Of a DNA stretch of 64,000 nucleotides, positions 1 through 10,700 are shown piece after piece. The position numbers were made by a program, and so were the translations under genes. The stretch covers positions 1,364,001-1,428,000 of the forward strand of contig BCIX01000006.1 of the NCBI GenBank assembly GCA_001600095.1, written 5' to 3'. The notes beneath the pieces are model-generated. The model saw nothing but the letters and a program-made list of their open reading frames with translations. It did no database searches and was not told the origin of the DNA. Origin of the DNA: Bullera alba. Its lineage: Eukaryota > Basidiomycota > Tremellomycetes > Tremellales > Bulleraceae. The stretch's first letter is position 1, and each line of letters starts with the position of its first letter.

Positions 1-344
1 AATGTGCTCACAGATTTAATGGCCTTACGTGGGTCTAGAACTACCCACATTGCGAAAGCATGCGGCCATCCCAGCTCTCGGCTTACCAAAGCCACCGACG
101 CCAGGCAGAAATCATTGCCTTCATCCGTCGGTGACCCGAATATCAACTGTTTGTCTACCCAAAGACGGTCCAATAGTTCCACTTGATGTGGAGACGCACT
201 CGTAGCTGGAGCATAATGTCGACGAGCGAGCTCATGCAAGATCTCTGTGCGCTGATCCCGAGTGGACGGCGGTAGATGAGGTCGACGATATGGGTTCTCG
301 CAATTGTAGGCGGCCAGATTGAGATCCAGTGGAGGATATGGCAT
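1..344 (-). CDS. Unrecognised protein, 5' exon only (cut by left window edge)
   Basis: The complement of 344 down to 12 is an open frame of 111 codons from an ATG at 344. It ends in a sense codon directly before a GTGAGC donor (11-6), so the exon finishes in phase 0 and the rest of the gene lies left of the window. The N-terminus reads MPYPPLDLNLAAYNCENPYR, followed by a charged helical stretch (EILHELARRHY) and a hydrophobic end (LGWPHAFAMWVVLDP). No signal peptide, membrane segment or known motif was seen, and I do not recognise the family. Uniform codon use and the well-placed donor argue that it is real. It is divergent from the F-box gene on the other strand; the 345-787 gap would serve both. 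Confidence 0.55.
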   Translation of the reverse strand, partial: MPYPPLDLNLAAYNCENPYRRPHLPPSTRDQRTEILHELARRHYAPATSASPHQVELLDRLWVDKQLIFGSPTDEGNDFCLASVALVSRELGWPHAFAMWVVLDPRKAIKSVST

Positions 345-787
345 TTGGTTACGAGAGGATCTAAGAACAGAGGGCGAGTGCTGTCCTCTCAATGTCCTCT
401 TGTGTTTGTCTTTGTAAGAGTCTCTCGAGGTGATACCGTGCACCACCGTGCACCGTGATCGTAAAGCGATTCAACGCGCACACAACGTCGCGCACATGAA
501 GCCTGCGCCGTGGGTAAGCAAATCACACACGCCTAGCTATGACGTACGGTGTATGTATGTATGCGATCCCCCCGCAAGCGGCCACGTGCGAGCCACGTGC
601 CACACTGCATCTGCGTTCGAGCCTCGCTTTGGACCTTGTTGCGATCGGGTTGCGATCGTGAGTTCGGGACGACCGACTGGGATTACTAATTACTTGGACC
701 TATGATCTGGCGACGATAGAGGGCTACTGCTGTGTGGATGGATAGTGCGGTGTGAATATACAGCACGGCTCGCCTCGATACGGAGTC
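345..787. other. Intergenic, divergent promoter region
   Basis: About 440 bp between two divergent genes. Short open frames on the plus strand here start at non-ATG codons or show no splice or composition support. No repeat, RNA gene or clear TATA box was seen. Confidence 0.5.
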
Positions 788-2363
788 ATGACTCTGCCTC
801 GACAGGTCCTGTCGCGGCTGGAGGACCTACCGGATGATGTTGTCACCAATATCGTCTGTTATCTATCTCTGGCGGATCTTACGAGACTCGAGCGAGTGAG
901 CAGGACTGTGAATCGGGCAGTGAGTAACCAATCCTTCTGTGGAAATCGACGAAACGCATGCTGAGCTCACCAGGCAGGTCAAAGCCTTGGGCTTTCCTAG
1001 ATACCTTAGTACGCACCCTCAACATCATATCACGATATGTCAGCCTCGATCTGAATGGAACGATCGGGATCTCGTCCGTAAAAACAACAGTATCATCCGG
1101 AACCTACAAAAGCGTCAGTTCCATGCTTTGCAGATAGGTCCAACATGGTCACAAGCAGTTATACCTTCGCTATCTATCACATCGGAACGTTTGGTACTCG
1201 CCGTCGGGGGTCACATCTTGATACATCCTCTCGTCGATGGCTCAGATCGCTCTCGCCAACCGCTATATTCCGCCGCAGAAAGGGCCCGTCATGGAGGCGC
1301 TAAGGCCGTGGCTAGAGCGAGAGACTACAAGGTCACGAAGAGGACAGCGGGAAGCGAAGCAGATATCATCGGCGTAGCGGATTTAGGAGACGGTCAGCTC
1401 GGAGTGGCTCAGTACGATGGAACGCTTCAGCGAGTGAGATTCGACCATGGACAACTGGTGTCCACCGCCCATTACCCTCATCCCCGCAGTACCAACCTGT
1501 ACACCTTCACTTCGTCCGAGAGCTCGGATGTCATGATGACTACCACGTCTTCCGGGCTAGTCTCGCTATTCAAAACCCGATCACCGTGGGTCGCCCCAGA
1601 GACATTTAACTTGCCAGAAACCGCAAGAGCGTGGTCCTCGCTTCTCACCACATCACATCGATATCTCTCGCCAACAGCTCTTCTCGGACTGTCTGACGGG
1701 ATTCATCTACATGCTATCACACCATCAGGTCCATCTGGCAAGACTAGTCGTGTTCTGATCGGACCGGATGTACCAAAACGGTCCTCACCCTACGATATGA
1801 CTTTTCCAGCAAATCCCTCAGCTCATCATCCTTCGTTTCTGCTTTCTGCATGGTTTGACTCGCACTTGAGACTCCACGATCTTCGCTCATCCTCACCATC
1901 CCCCGTCACCGAGTTCTTCGATCCTTGGCAATGGGCCGACGGAAGCGCCATGTACTCGTGCACCTATCTTTCGGAGCAGTACATCGCCGGCGGAGGCGCT
2001 AGACACGGCACAGTATCCCTCTTCGACATTCGATACCCCAAGAAAGGCTGGTCCATCTTTTCACCCGGCGGAAAGGGCTCGCCAGTGTACTCGCTCAAAG
2101 GCGAGGGTGGAAAATTGTGGGGAGTGACGGAAAAGCGCGCTTTCACTCTGGCGTTTGACGGTAGTGGAAGCGAGACGGATGGTTTGGTGCTTCACGAAGC
2201 GAGAGCGCCGAAGGAAAGAGCCAAAGAGAGACCATCTGGATGGAGGGGACGAGGTGGCAGATGGGCATGGACTGTCAGGCAGGATGAGGTAGGAGAAGGT
2301 AGCTCGGGATATGAGCACTCGCAGCGTGGAGTAACTCTTTTCGACTCTCTACCCGTGGTCTGA
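788..2363 (+). CDS. F-box protein with a C-terminal beta-propeller-like region
   Basis: Two exons, 788-919 and 978-2363, with a 58-nt GTGAGT...CAG intron, give about 505 aa. The first ATG in frame is at 788; the frame is open further upstream but has no ATG. Residues 10-50 form an F-box (LEDLPDDVVTNIVCYLSLAD, then LERVSRTVNRAV). F-boxes bind Skp1 in SCF ubiquitin ligases, so this is probably a substrate receptor. The remainder has beta-rich blocks typical of WD-like propellers, such as IIGVADLGDGQLGVAQYDG, LRLHDLRSS and GTVSLFDIRYP, resembling the FBXW4 layout, though the WD dipeptides are mostly lost. The last 60 residues are Gly/Arg/Glu-rich. F-box certain; propeller inferred; substrate unknown. 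Confidence 0.8.
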
Positions 2364-2503
2364 AGTACGAAGTCGATCAGCTGGAACTCAGAAAAACACA
2401 GCCATACGAGTACGTGTCAAACTACAAGTGGTGCATGAACATGGTATCTGAACAAAACATCACAGCATCGACTACGAAATTGCACCACCAGTGGTCACAA
2501 ATA

Positions 2504-3573
2504 TCACCACCAAGGAGTCACAGCCGCCTTGGTGCCTCGTGGCTGGAACCGACCTCGCTTCTCTTCCTTCACGCTCGCGGTTGCCGTGACAGTGGCGGTG
2601 GTGGTGAAGATCTCTTTCACGGTAACGGTGGAACAAACCTCGGCCGCGCCAGATGACACTCCGATCAAAGCACCACCGATTGGGGGATTGTTGCCAACAG
2701 TGACAATCATTGCCGCTCCACCCGTACTGGAAGATGACGCAGAGGCCGACGGCTTGGGCGATGGCGACGGGAGGTCCGCCTGTGGAGGGGATGGAGACGG
2801 CGACGGAGCAGGGGAAGCTGCGGCCGCGGAGGATGACGCGGCGGACGCAGACGAGCTTGGCGCCTCAACAACGGGAAGTGCGGCCACACCGGATGGTAGA
2901 GGAGAGACTTGGAGCACCTTGAGGTTGATTGGCTGAGACCAAGCAGCATGGTCGGCGCCAATGGCGTACGGGTCCGGGAGGTACAGAGCCTTGGGGAGAA
3001 GTTTGTCGTTCGCTCCGCTGAACGAGAATGTCAGCATCATGCACTTCATTTCTTCAAGCCATTTACTCACCAGGTGATCGCACCGCTGTCCAAGCCTCCC
3101 ATGACAAATCCATTACCAGTGTTGTCCCAGAGCTGCTGAAGATTGTTGTTCCAGGTCAAGCTTCGGCCCAAGATGTACGACACCTGGTCTTCGCTCAGTG
3201 GCATCACGCAACCCGCTTGAGCCATGTAAACGTCGGTTCGGTCCTCTTTGTGGGCGACATTGCCGTATAGCACCAATTGACCGGGAGCACCCTCAGTACC
3301 GTCCGCCAACTTCTTCAGCGGCCACTCGATCTTGACACCAGTGGATGGGTCCGAGGCGTGAGGGGTACCGGTGGGGCAGATTGGGTGGAGGGCTTGAATC
3401 ACCGGGTCTTTGTCCGGAGAGGTGATCTGGGCGAAGATCATACATCCCGAAGTGGAGGGGTTGGTCTGGGGGACTGACGCGTTGACTGACCAAGAGGTAG
3501 CCTGCATCGCATCCTGAGCGACGATTCCGACCGCGAGGACGGAGAGCAAAGGTAGGAGCAATTGCAGGGACAT
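2504..3573 (-). CDS. Secreted protein, short-tailed member of a tandem paralogous pair
   Basis: Exon 1 is 3573-3071 and exon 2 is 3017-2504, giving about 338 aa. The ATG at 3573 starts a clear signal peptide (MSLQLLLPLLSVLAVGIVAQ). Residues 20-210 form a domain shared with the neighbouring gene at 4230-6892: conserved positions include a Cys in GCMIFAQ, the run DQVSYILGRSLTWNNN, a WDNTGNGF turn, and C-GAN-x-x-LLP...PDP across the intron. In both genes the single intron interrupts the same Cys codon in phase 2, which supports common descent. The tail is Ala/Ser/Pro-rich with SPSPSP runs, then a Thr/Val stretch and a basic C-terminus ending in TPWW. No GPI signal or catalytic motif was seen. 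Probably wall-associated; function unknown. Confidence 0.75.
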
Positions 3574-4229
3574 GCTGGGAGCTTTGGACAAATGGGCTCT
3601 TGGTGTGAAAAAGAGGTAAGTAGGCCAGCTACTGAAGAAGTTGGATCAAACGGGATACTGAAGGACAAACCGGTTCATCTGCAGTGCTATTTATGTCTCA
3701 ATGAGCTCCAAACCCCATTGCGATCCTGGGAAGTGATTGCCGCTTCCTCCGTGATTCGCAAGGGAAGGGGGTGGAGCCGACAGATCTAGAGCGTCAGGAG
3801 GGAGCTACCTGATTGGTTCTGTGAAGGCAGGAGATCTAGACAAAGACAGCTCTTTTGTCCTCTTAATCGAAGGGCGGAAGGTGTCTGGACTAGCGAGGTG
3901 CGATCAATCCACATGGTGATCCGGCTAGGGGAAGCTGTTCGACATCTGGCAGTCGAAACATGATCAGCCAACGGGGCAAGTGTTAGAAAGGCAGCCTTTG
4001 TAAGCCTGACAGCATGCTATTAGCTGAAACCACAGACATCCATAGGGGTGCGAGCTCAATGAGGTATCAGGAAGGAGATCGAAATGAGAACCGGGATTCA
4101 TTAACATGACCCAAGTATGAATGTCCTATATAAGACCAGGGCCGAAGACCTAAGGTCCTACGGGTTCTCTCCAAATGTACAAGATCGAAGCTATGTAACC
4201 CAGACCAGCTGGTGGTCTACTTATCCGCC
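3574..4229. other. Intergenic between the two secreted-protein paralogues
   Basis: About 650 bp holding the promoter of the 3573 gene and the 3' region of the 4230-6892 gene. On the minus strand an ATAAATAG box lies at 3687-3694, about 115 nt upstream of the ATG. A TATATAAG box at 4127-4134 faces no recognisable gene start. Confidence 0.5.
3687..3694 (-). promoter_or_regulatory. TATA-like box of the 2504-3573 gene
   Basis: ATAAATAG on the minus strand, about 115 nt upstream of the start codon at 3573. Assigned by position and sequence only. Confidence 0.35.
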
Positions 4230-6892
4230 TCAAGCTTTCAGCTTCTGTTGCCCAGACTTCTTGTACCCGCGCTTTTGACCTCGGAAATGAGGCAGGCCCC
4301 GCCGACCCTGTCCCGTTGGCCTCCTCCTGCATCTCGTCCTTCCACCCGACTGAGCGGTCAATGTCGATCCAAGGTTAGGTGTCGTATTGCCCGATGCAAT
4401 TGATCCCTTGTTGGCGTTTTGCCCAGCTTCGACGTGAAGATCATTCACCACGGGACGTTGAATGTCGCCGAAAAGACCGGTCTTCTCAAAGACATCGGCC
4501 ACGATCGAGACGACAGCCGAAGCATTGGGCGCTATAGGCTGCGGGGCTGCCGTCGGTGTGGGTGACTGATCGTTTTCCTCAGCTGGTGGAGGTACCGCAT
4601 CAGGGGTGGCCAGAGGCTGGACCTGCTGAACCTGGGAGGGGGGAGGTGTAGCTACGGCGCTGGATTCGACGTGGTCCGCTGCGAGTACTACCAGAGTTGC
4701 TGAAGTTGGAGGTGCCGTCTCCTGAGGCGCAGCGAGGGCATTTAACATGAAAGCACCGGTGTTGATATTGGTGACACCGCTGAAAGTAGGTGCCGTTGGC
4801 CCTTGATCGGTCTTGGTGCCGGGTAGAGTGAATTGTCCAATAATAGTGTTGCCGTCTGTGAAGACGAATTCCGAGGTTGTGGAGGTTGGCGACGGAGATG
4901 GTGATGGTGGAGGCGGTGGTGGTGGTGCGGGCGAAGGTGATGGAGACGGTGATGGCGATGGAGACGGCGATGGCGATGGTGATGGAGACGGAGAGGGAGA
5001 GGGAGACGGTGAGGGGGATGGTGAAGGCGAAGGAGAGGGAGAAGGAGGTGGAGGCGGTGGTGACGGTGCCGGCGGTGATGGCTTGGGTCTTGTCGAAGAC
5101 GAACTGATTTCAGGGGGGCCCTTGATCGTCTCTGTATTGATGATGACTGTGGTAGATGGTGCTGCGGAAGTGGAAGTGACGATAGGCAAAGCATTCATCT
5201 CCGAGGTCGGTCCTGGTGGTGGTCGAACAGATGAGCTGGTGACTACCACCGTGGACTGACTCGTCGAGGTTGCGGTAGAGATCCTTCTCGAGGAAGACGT
5301 ACGTCGTCGGGACGATGAAGCAGATTCGGAAGAGGTAACTCCATCTGTCTCGCAACCGCATCCCTCCTGAATACAATTGCAGACTCCGGTCGAGGGACCT
5401 ATGTTGACAATGCCAGATGGCGCGCTCGAGCTGACAGCGTAACCAGTACTGGATACGACGAAATCGGTGCTGCTGGTGCTAGTGCTGGTTCTGGTTCTGG
5501 TTCTGGAGCGGGAAGAGGTCGTTGATATCTCGTTCACCACGCCTGATTCGATCGGACCCGCTGTACTGGACGATACAACTTCGACTGTCGAAGAGACAGT
5601 GTCGGCTTCTGAAGATGATCGAGACGGTCGAGTCCTCCTTGAGCTGGATGTAGTAGAAGTTGAGGTGATGATGACCTCCACGGTAGAGATTGGAGCTGAG
5701 CTAGAAGCGCTTTCGATGATGTTGACCACTGCGCTTTGGCTAGAACTAGTTGAGGGTCTAGCCCTTCGGCTCGACGACGAGGTTGTAGGCTCGAAAATGA
5801 CAACTGTGGAAGAGGAGATGACAAGGGATTGGGATGGCTCATCGTCCACTAGGACCGCTGTCGATGTTATGACCGGTGGTGATCGAGAGGATGTGACTCG
5901 TCTGGAGGAGGATATGGCGGTCGACGAAGACTCAAGGATGGAGCTCGTAGACGACATAACGTCTGTTGAGGTGATGATGGGTGGAGGTGAGCCGCTCGAT
6001 GACGAAGTTGATGAAGACACTGGGTCATCGATGATGGTTGAGCTTTCTGATACGATGATCGTGGAGGATGATGCAGTATTATCGGTTACAGTGACTGTTT
6101 TAGTGGTTTCTGAAGAGGAAGTCTCGATATTGACAAACTGGGTCTCGGTGACGAGTACAGTGGATCGCGTGGTCGATGTCTCCGGTTCCGGCGAAGGTGA
6201 TGGCGAAGGTGGTGGAGATGGCGAAGGAGATGGGGACGGCGAGGGACTTGGGGAGGGAGACGGCGGCGGTGGGGGGGCAGGCGATGGCTCGGGAGATGGC
6301 TCGGGATCAGGCAAGACGTTGCTAGAGCCCGCGACCAGTGTGATAGGCTGATCGAAAGCTCCACCTTTGCCTCCAGCTGGATCGGGAAACGACACGCCCG
6401 CTGGAAGGAGCTGGGCATTTGCACCACTATGGAACAAGTCACCAACATCAGCACATGCGTAGACGCCGGTGTACTGTTTCGTACTCACCAAGTCACTGGC
6501 TCAAAACTAGTCGGATCCACGATAAATCCTCCTTGGGTGTTGTCATACATCTGATTAACGTCCATCCTCCATTCGAGATCCCTGCCTAGGAGGTACATAG
6601 CCTGCATCTGGGACAAGCTCAAAACACACCCAGGGGTCTTTCCAGAGATTTGGGAGTAGATGGCCAGACTCGAGGCAGCACCATCGCCAGCGTCGGTGAG
6701 TGGCCATCCTATTGATTCCTTGGATCCACCACAGATTGGAACTGACTTCGTGATAACAAGTGGATTGCCGAGCGAGGCGACTTGGCCGAGAATGATACAC
6801 CCTGATCCAGTGACGGAAAGGCTGATGGTTCCGGTAGACTGCGCCACGGCTGCAGTGGCCGCCATCAAGGCGGATAGAAGTATGGCTAGCAT
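4230..6892 (-). CDS. Long Ser/Pro-repeat secreted protein, paralogue of the 2504-3573 gene
   Basis: Exons 6892-6489 and 6426-4230, about 866 aa. The signal peptide is MLAILLSALMAATAAVAQ. The N-terminal 170 residues match the downstream neighbour in layout: a GCIILGQVAS core, LSQMQAMYLLGRDLEWRMDV, a YDNTQGGF turn, then C-GANAQLLP...FPDP across an intron at the same position and phase. After about residue 165 the protein is low complexity: Pro-Ser runs, many Ser/Thr blocks broken by SSRRTRPS-type basic patches, a small Cys cluster (CNCIQEGCGCE), a second long (SP)n run at the 4.9-5.1 kb repeat, a more ordered stretch (about 640-800), and a basic C-terminus. The composition suits a heavily O-mannosylated wall stalk. 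Enzymatic motifs and a GPI signal are absent. Confidence 0.75.
4876..5075. repeat. In-frame GC-rich minisatellite coding (Ser-Pro)n
   Basis: Imperfect tandem 6-, 12- and 18-nt units (GATGGC, GATGGAGAC and GAGGGAGAC variants as read on the plus strand) encode an SPSPSP/PPPP tract in the minus-strand gene. Synonymous variation between units shows that the repeat is maintained at protein level. Open frames on the opposite strand are by-products of this repeat. Confidence 0.8.
6184..6310. repeat. Second in-frame Pro/Ser repeat of the same gene
   Basis: Imperfect GGCGAAGGT/GATGGCGAA-type units encode the Pro-rich linker directly after the conserved N-terminal domain of the 4230-6892 gene. Unit type and codon phase match the 4.9 kb tract. 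Confidence 0.65.
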
Positions 6893-7777
6893 TTTGGCGA
6901 AGTGATTGGGAGAGGAGCGGGAGTCCCGGAGAACGGGAGACGAGCGTATTGGAGGCCGAGGACAAACGAGTGTGGTTTCGTGGTTCTAAGGGAAATCAGT
7001 TGACTCGCTAGTGGAGACGAGGTCAGAGCATTTCTATCGTCTACTACTGAACTCCCCTTCCAGAGCTTATGTGTGATTCTGAGCCCCAATTAGCAACGCT
7101 CCCAGCATAGCCTTTGGGCGATGAAGGAGACCGCTCATCAAAGGCCGCAGAACAAAGGATCTTCGATCTCGCACCCGCCCTCAGGTCCCTTTCCTACACC
7201 TGCTTCAGGATTCCTTCATCGCCCCTGTCCTAGTTCCAGCGCCACAAGGAGCAGACGGACAGATCACTGGAGTGTCACAGCACGACGTCGAGCTTAGAGG
7301 CAGCCATTGGATGACTGGAGACCCGGGGGAGATCCAAGGGACATCGATCGAGCGATTGCAAAGCTCGGTCACGTGGCACACACGAAAACCTGGAAACAAA
7401 CCGCTGATACCGTGGGAGACTTTTGGTCAACCGTTGCCTGGCTCTCTGCAAAGCAGCGGGCGTCAATCTGCTGGGCTGTAGTTGCTAATTACGCGTCGAG
7501 CACTGCAACACTGCCAATGGATCTGCCCTATATCACACTTCTACCGACCCTTGTCCGCGGACGCGATATCGCAATGGTTGATACACGGTCAGGAGTTTCG
7601 CCAGAGCCCCTAGCGACTCGGTTGAATCCTTTTCGACGTTTCAAGCCCCTCCTTTTACAGACCAACTCCCTCATCACCACTGCATACACCCCCATCGGAT
7701 ATAGTGGCCCATATATAATGTTATAGTCAGTATGTGAGGTTACGCTTGACACTCACCCACCATCACGACTCGCTAGC
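6893..7777. other. Divergent promoter region
   Basis: About 885 bp between the divergent genes at 6892 and 7778. A 139-codon plus-strand frame (7307-7726) exists, but it overlaps the TATA box of the next gene and shows no domain, so I do not call it. No repeats seen. Confidence 0.5.
7711..7718 (+). promoter_or_regulatory. TATA box of the giant membrane-protein gene
   Basis: ATATATAA, 60-67 nt upstream of the ATG at 7778, on the coding strand. Position and sequence fit a core promoter; no expression evidence. Confidence 0.45.
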
Positions 7778-10700
7778 ATGGTGCAGCCGACCACACTGCC
7801 TAACAAGGCGTTCTGGGAAGCGGTGACGCTGGTCGGCATCCTCCTAGGTGTGCTTATAGCGTCTGGTCTATATCTTGGCGGCTATCTCTCCAGCTCGGGC
7901 AAAGAGAAAGACAAGGCTGATAAGAAGGAAAAGAAGGACAAGGAAGACAAGAAAGCGGAGAAAGAGGAGAAGGCTAAGAAAGATCGCAAGAAGAAAGATG
8001 AAGGCTCCGATCCGGAGCAGAGCGATGAGGAGAAGAAGAAGAGACGTGACCTTGACGATGACCGTGGTCCTGATGGTGGTGATCCGGGTGGTGATGGAGG
8101 TGGCGACGGCGGCGAACGCGATAGAAGTGGACCACATATGAACATGACGGAGTTCGAATTGCCCGATGGAAACTTCATCGAGATTCCCATACCATCGGAT
8201 CAAGCGCACGAGATCAATATCGATGTTCACACGCCAAATACACCGAGCACCGCGGGAATGAGCCCTTTCCACTTTGGTCCAGGTGGCGGCGGCGGCGATG
8301 GCGGCGGAGGTGGTGGTTCTGGAGCAGGGGTCACTATACCTGCTGGCTCACAGGACCAATTTGGAACATTCGTCCCTGTCAGCGCAGCTCCCGGCCAGAC
8401 TTCCTTCGCAGTTCCTGAATGGATACCGGTTGGCGCTCCAACCGGTCAGATTGTCTCAGTGGATGGAAGACCGGAGTCTATCGTCGTCCCGGAAGGTTTT
8501 GTGCCGTTGAGTGCGATACCACTTGAGGTCGACGGCCGTGCTGTTCCGGGACGAGTAGGTGCAGACGGACAACCTATTCCAGTCGATCAGACCATTCCTG
8601 TCCCGCCTCTCTCTCCCGAGCATCTTGTATGTCAGCAATGGCTAGCTTGTAGAATGGTGAGCTGACGATATTCACAGGTCATCAATCCGGTAATGGTGGA
8701 TGAGGAGATCGATCCTCTGGAGCTATTGAATGAACGAAAGGTCAAGGAAACGGTCGACCTGGGAGAGAAGCAGGGAGCAACTGAGAAGACTGGCGAGAAG
8801 GCAACCTCCAAAGTAAGTTGTGTCATGAGTCTGCGATATTTCCACTCGCTGACTTCTTTCTAGGTCAAGATACCTAAAGACGCCCCGGTGGAGATAGGTG
8901 ACGTTTCCGCAGAGAAGCTGAAGACCAAGGAGAAGAAGGTCAGAGTGGACGAAAAAGCTCCTCTTTCACCTATCTTGCCTGTCGATCAGAAAGCTAAATC
9001 GAAGAAAGACAACCGCACAGAGGTCGATCCGGAGCCCGGCAAAGCTAAAGTGAAGAAGGAGAAGGAAAAGGTCAGGGTCGAAAACGAGGTGGACGTCGAG
9101 GCCGAGGATGTCAAGAACCCTCGGAAGGCCAAAGTCAAGACACCAAAGGAGGTCGACCCCGAGCCCGAGACAGCGAAAGTCAAGACAAAGAAAAAGGTCA
9201 AAGTCTCAGCCGATGCGGATTCGGAGGAGGAAAAAGTGGTCCCCAAGGACGGAGTGAAGAAGAAGAAAAAGAAGGGCAGAGTAGCAGGCGAGGCGGATTC
9301 GGACTCGGAGGAGGTGGGGGTGGGCAAAGATGGGATGAAGACGAAGAAGAAAGTCAAGGGGGATGCAGAGCCTGACAAGGCGAAAGTGAAATCCAAGAAG
9401 AAAGTGAGGGTGGAGGACGATGCTGATGGTGAAGAAAGCGACGTCTCGGTCGATGACGAAGGTCGCGTGAAGAAGAAGAAGAATAAGGTCGATGCTGACG
9501 AAAAGAAAGCCAAAAGCAAGACGTCGGGCAAGGAAAAAGTCAATGATGACTTGGAGGATCGCTTGCAAGCTTTGGAAGATGAGCGAGAGAAGGTCAGGAC
9601 TGGCAAGACATCCAAGAAGCAGAAAGTCCGTAATGGAGTGAGGGTCGACGATGAGGACGAGGAGGGTTTGGCCTCGAGCAAGAATCCGAATCGCAAGCTG
9701 AAGAAACTGCGACCAGAGACCGACGATCGAGCTCAAGCCAGCAACCCTCAAGTCCGGCAGAAACAGAGAGGTGCCGCTGACGTCGGCGGCTATGATGCCC
9801 AGGATGACATTATCTACGATACAGGTGGACAGAAGGTGAAGCAACAGAAACAGCGCTTACAACAGCCCATGCCTCAGAACGCGGGATATCAGCAATCTCA
9901 ACAGCAGCCCTTCCAGCAGTACGGCCAATTTCAGCAGCAACAGCAAGGTGTATATCAGGGCATGGACAACATGGCTCAAGCACAGTCGCAGCAAGACTCG
10001 CAATTCCCTCAACCACCGCTAAGTCGTAAGCAGAAAGCCGCACAGCAACTTCAGAACATGCAACCGGAAAAGGCTCGAGCCAATAAGACTGCGGGGTTGG
10101 CCGAAGTCGATGCGGAAGAGCAGATCGCTGAACCAGTAGAAGATGATCAGATTGGAGCTGAGAAGGTTGTTGGTCAGAAAGACGTCAAGAAATCAACCAA
10201 ACACCTCAATCCATTCCACAAGGAGGCTCACGGAATTGAAGCCCCCGACCCGGTGATCAAAAAGAAGAAGCAGATCGCGATCGTGGACGGCGACATAGAC
10301 GAGGTGGAAAGCGGCTCTCAGATCCCAGGAGAGGCGCAAGTGAAGCAACGTGACCAAGAGGCTGACCTCACGGGCGGGTCTGGCCCTGCTGAGAGGTCGG
10401 TCGAGGTGCCGGGGCAGAAGGAGAAGCTGGAAGCGCAAGTCGTTGCTTCGGGTCTGTCTGATGACGAGGATGATGAGATCAAGAGAATCCGGGAGTTGGG
10501 ACTGGATGAGGAGATCCCCGTCATGCGAGATGCTCCTCCAAGGGAAGGTGAGTACCTCTATAGTGTTCTTTCGTCATGAACTGATCTCACTTTCGGCTAG
10601 TCCGCGAAAGACCGGTACCCGAGAAGACCCGGCTCAAGCGGGAACAGCGGCGGCTCGCGCAAGAAGCAGAAGCTGCGGCTCAAGGTGTGTTAGCAGACGC

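Noticed and set aside
4876..5075. CRISPR-like or regulatory repeat array
   Set aside because: Units are short, in codon phase and degenerate at third positions; it is a coding minisatellite in a eukaryote.
4813..6351. Long plus-strand frames of Gly/Asp/Val/Glu repeats opposite the Ser/Pro-rich gene
   Set aside because: They are the antisense reading of the SP-coding minisatellites and Ser blocks; no start context, no splice logic, composition explained by the repeat.
7307..7726. 139-codon plus-strand frame upstream of the giant gene
   Set aside because: Overlaps the TATA box and leader of the next gene; no domain or biased composition.
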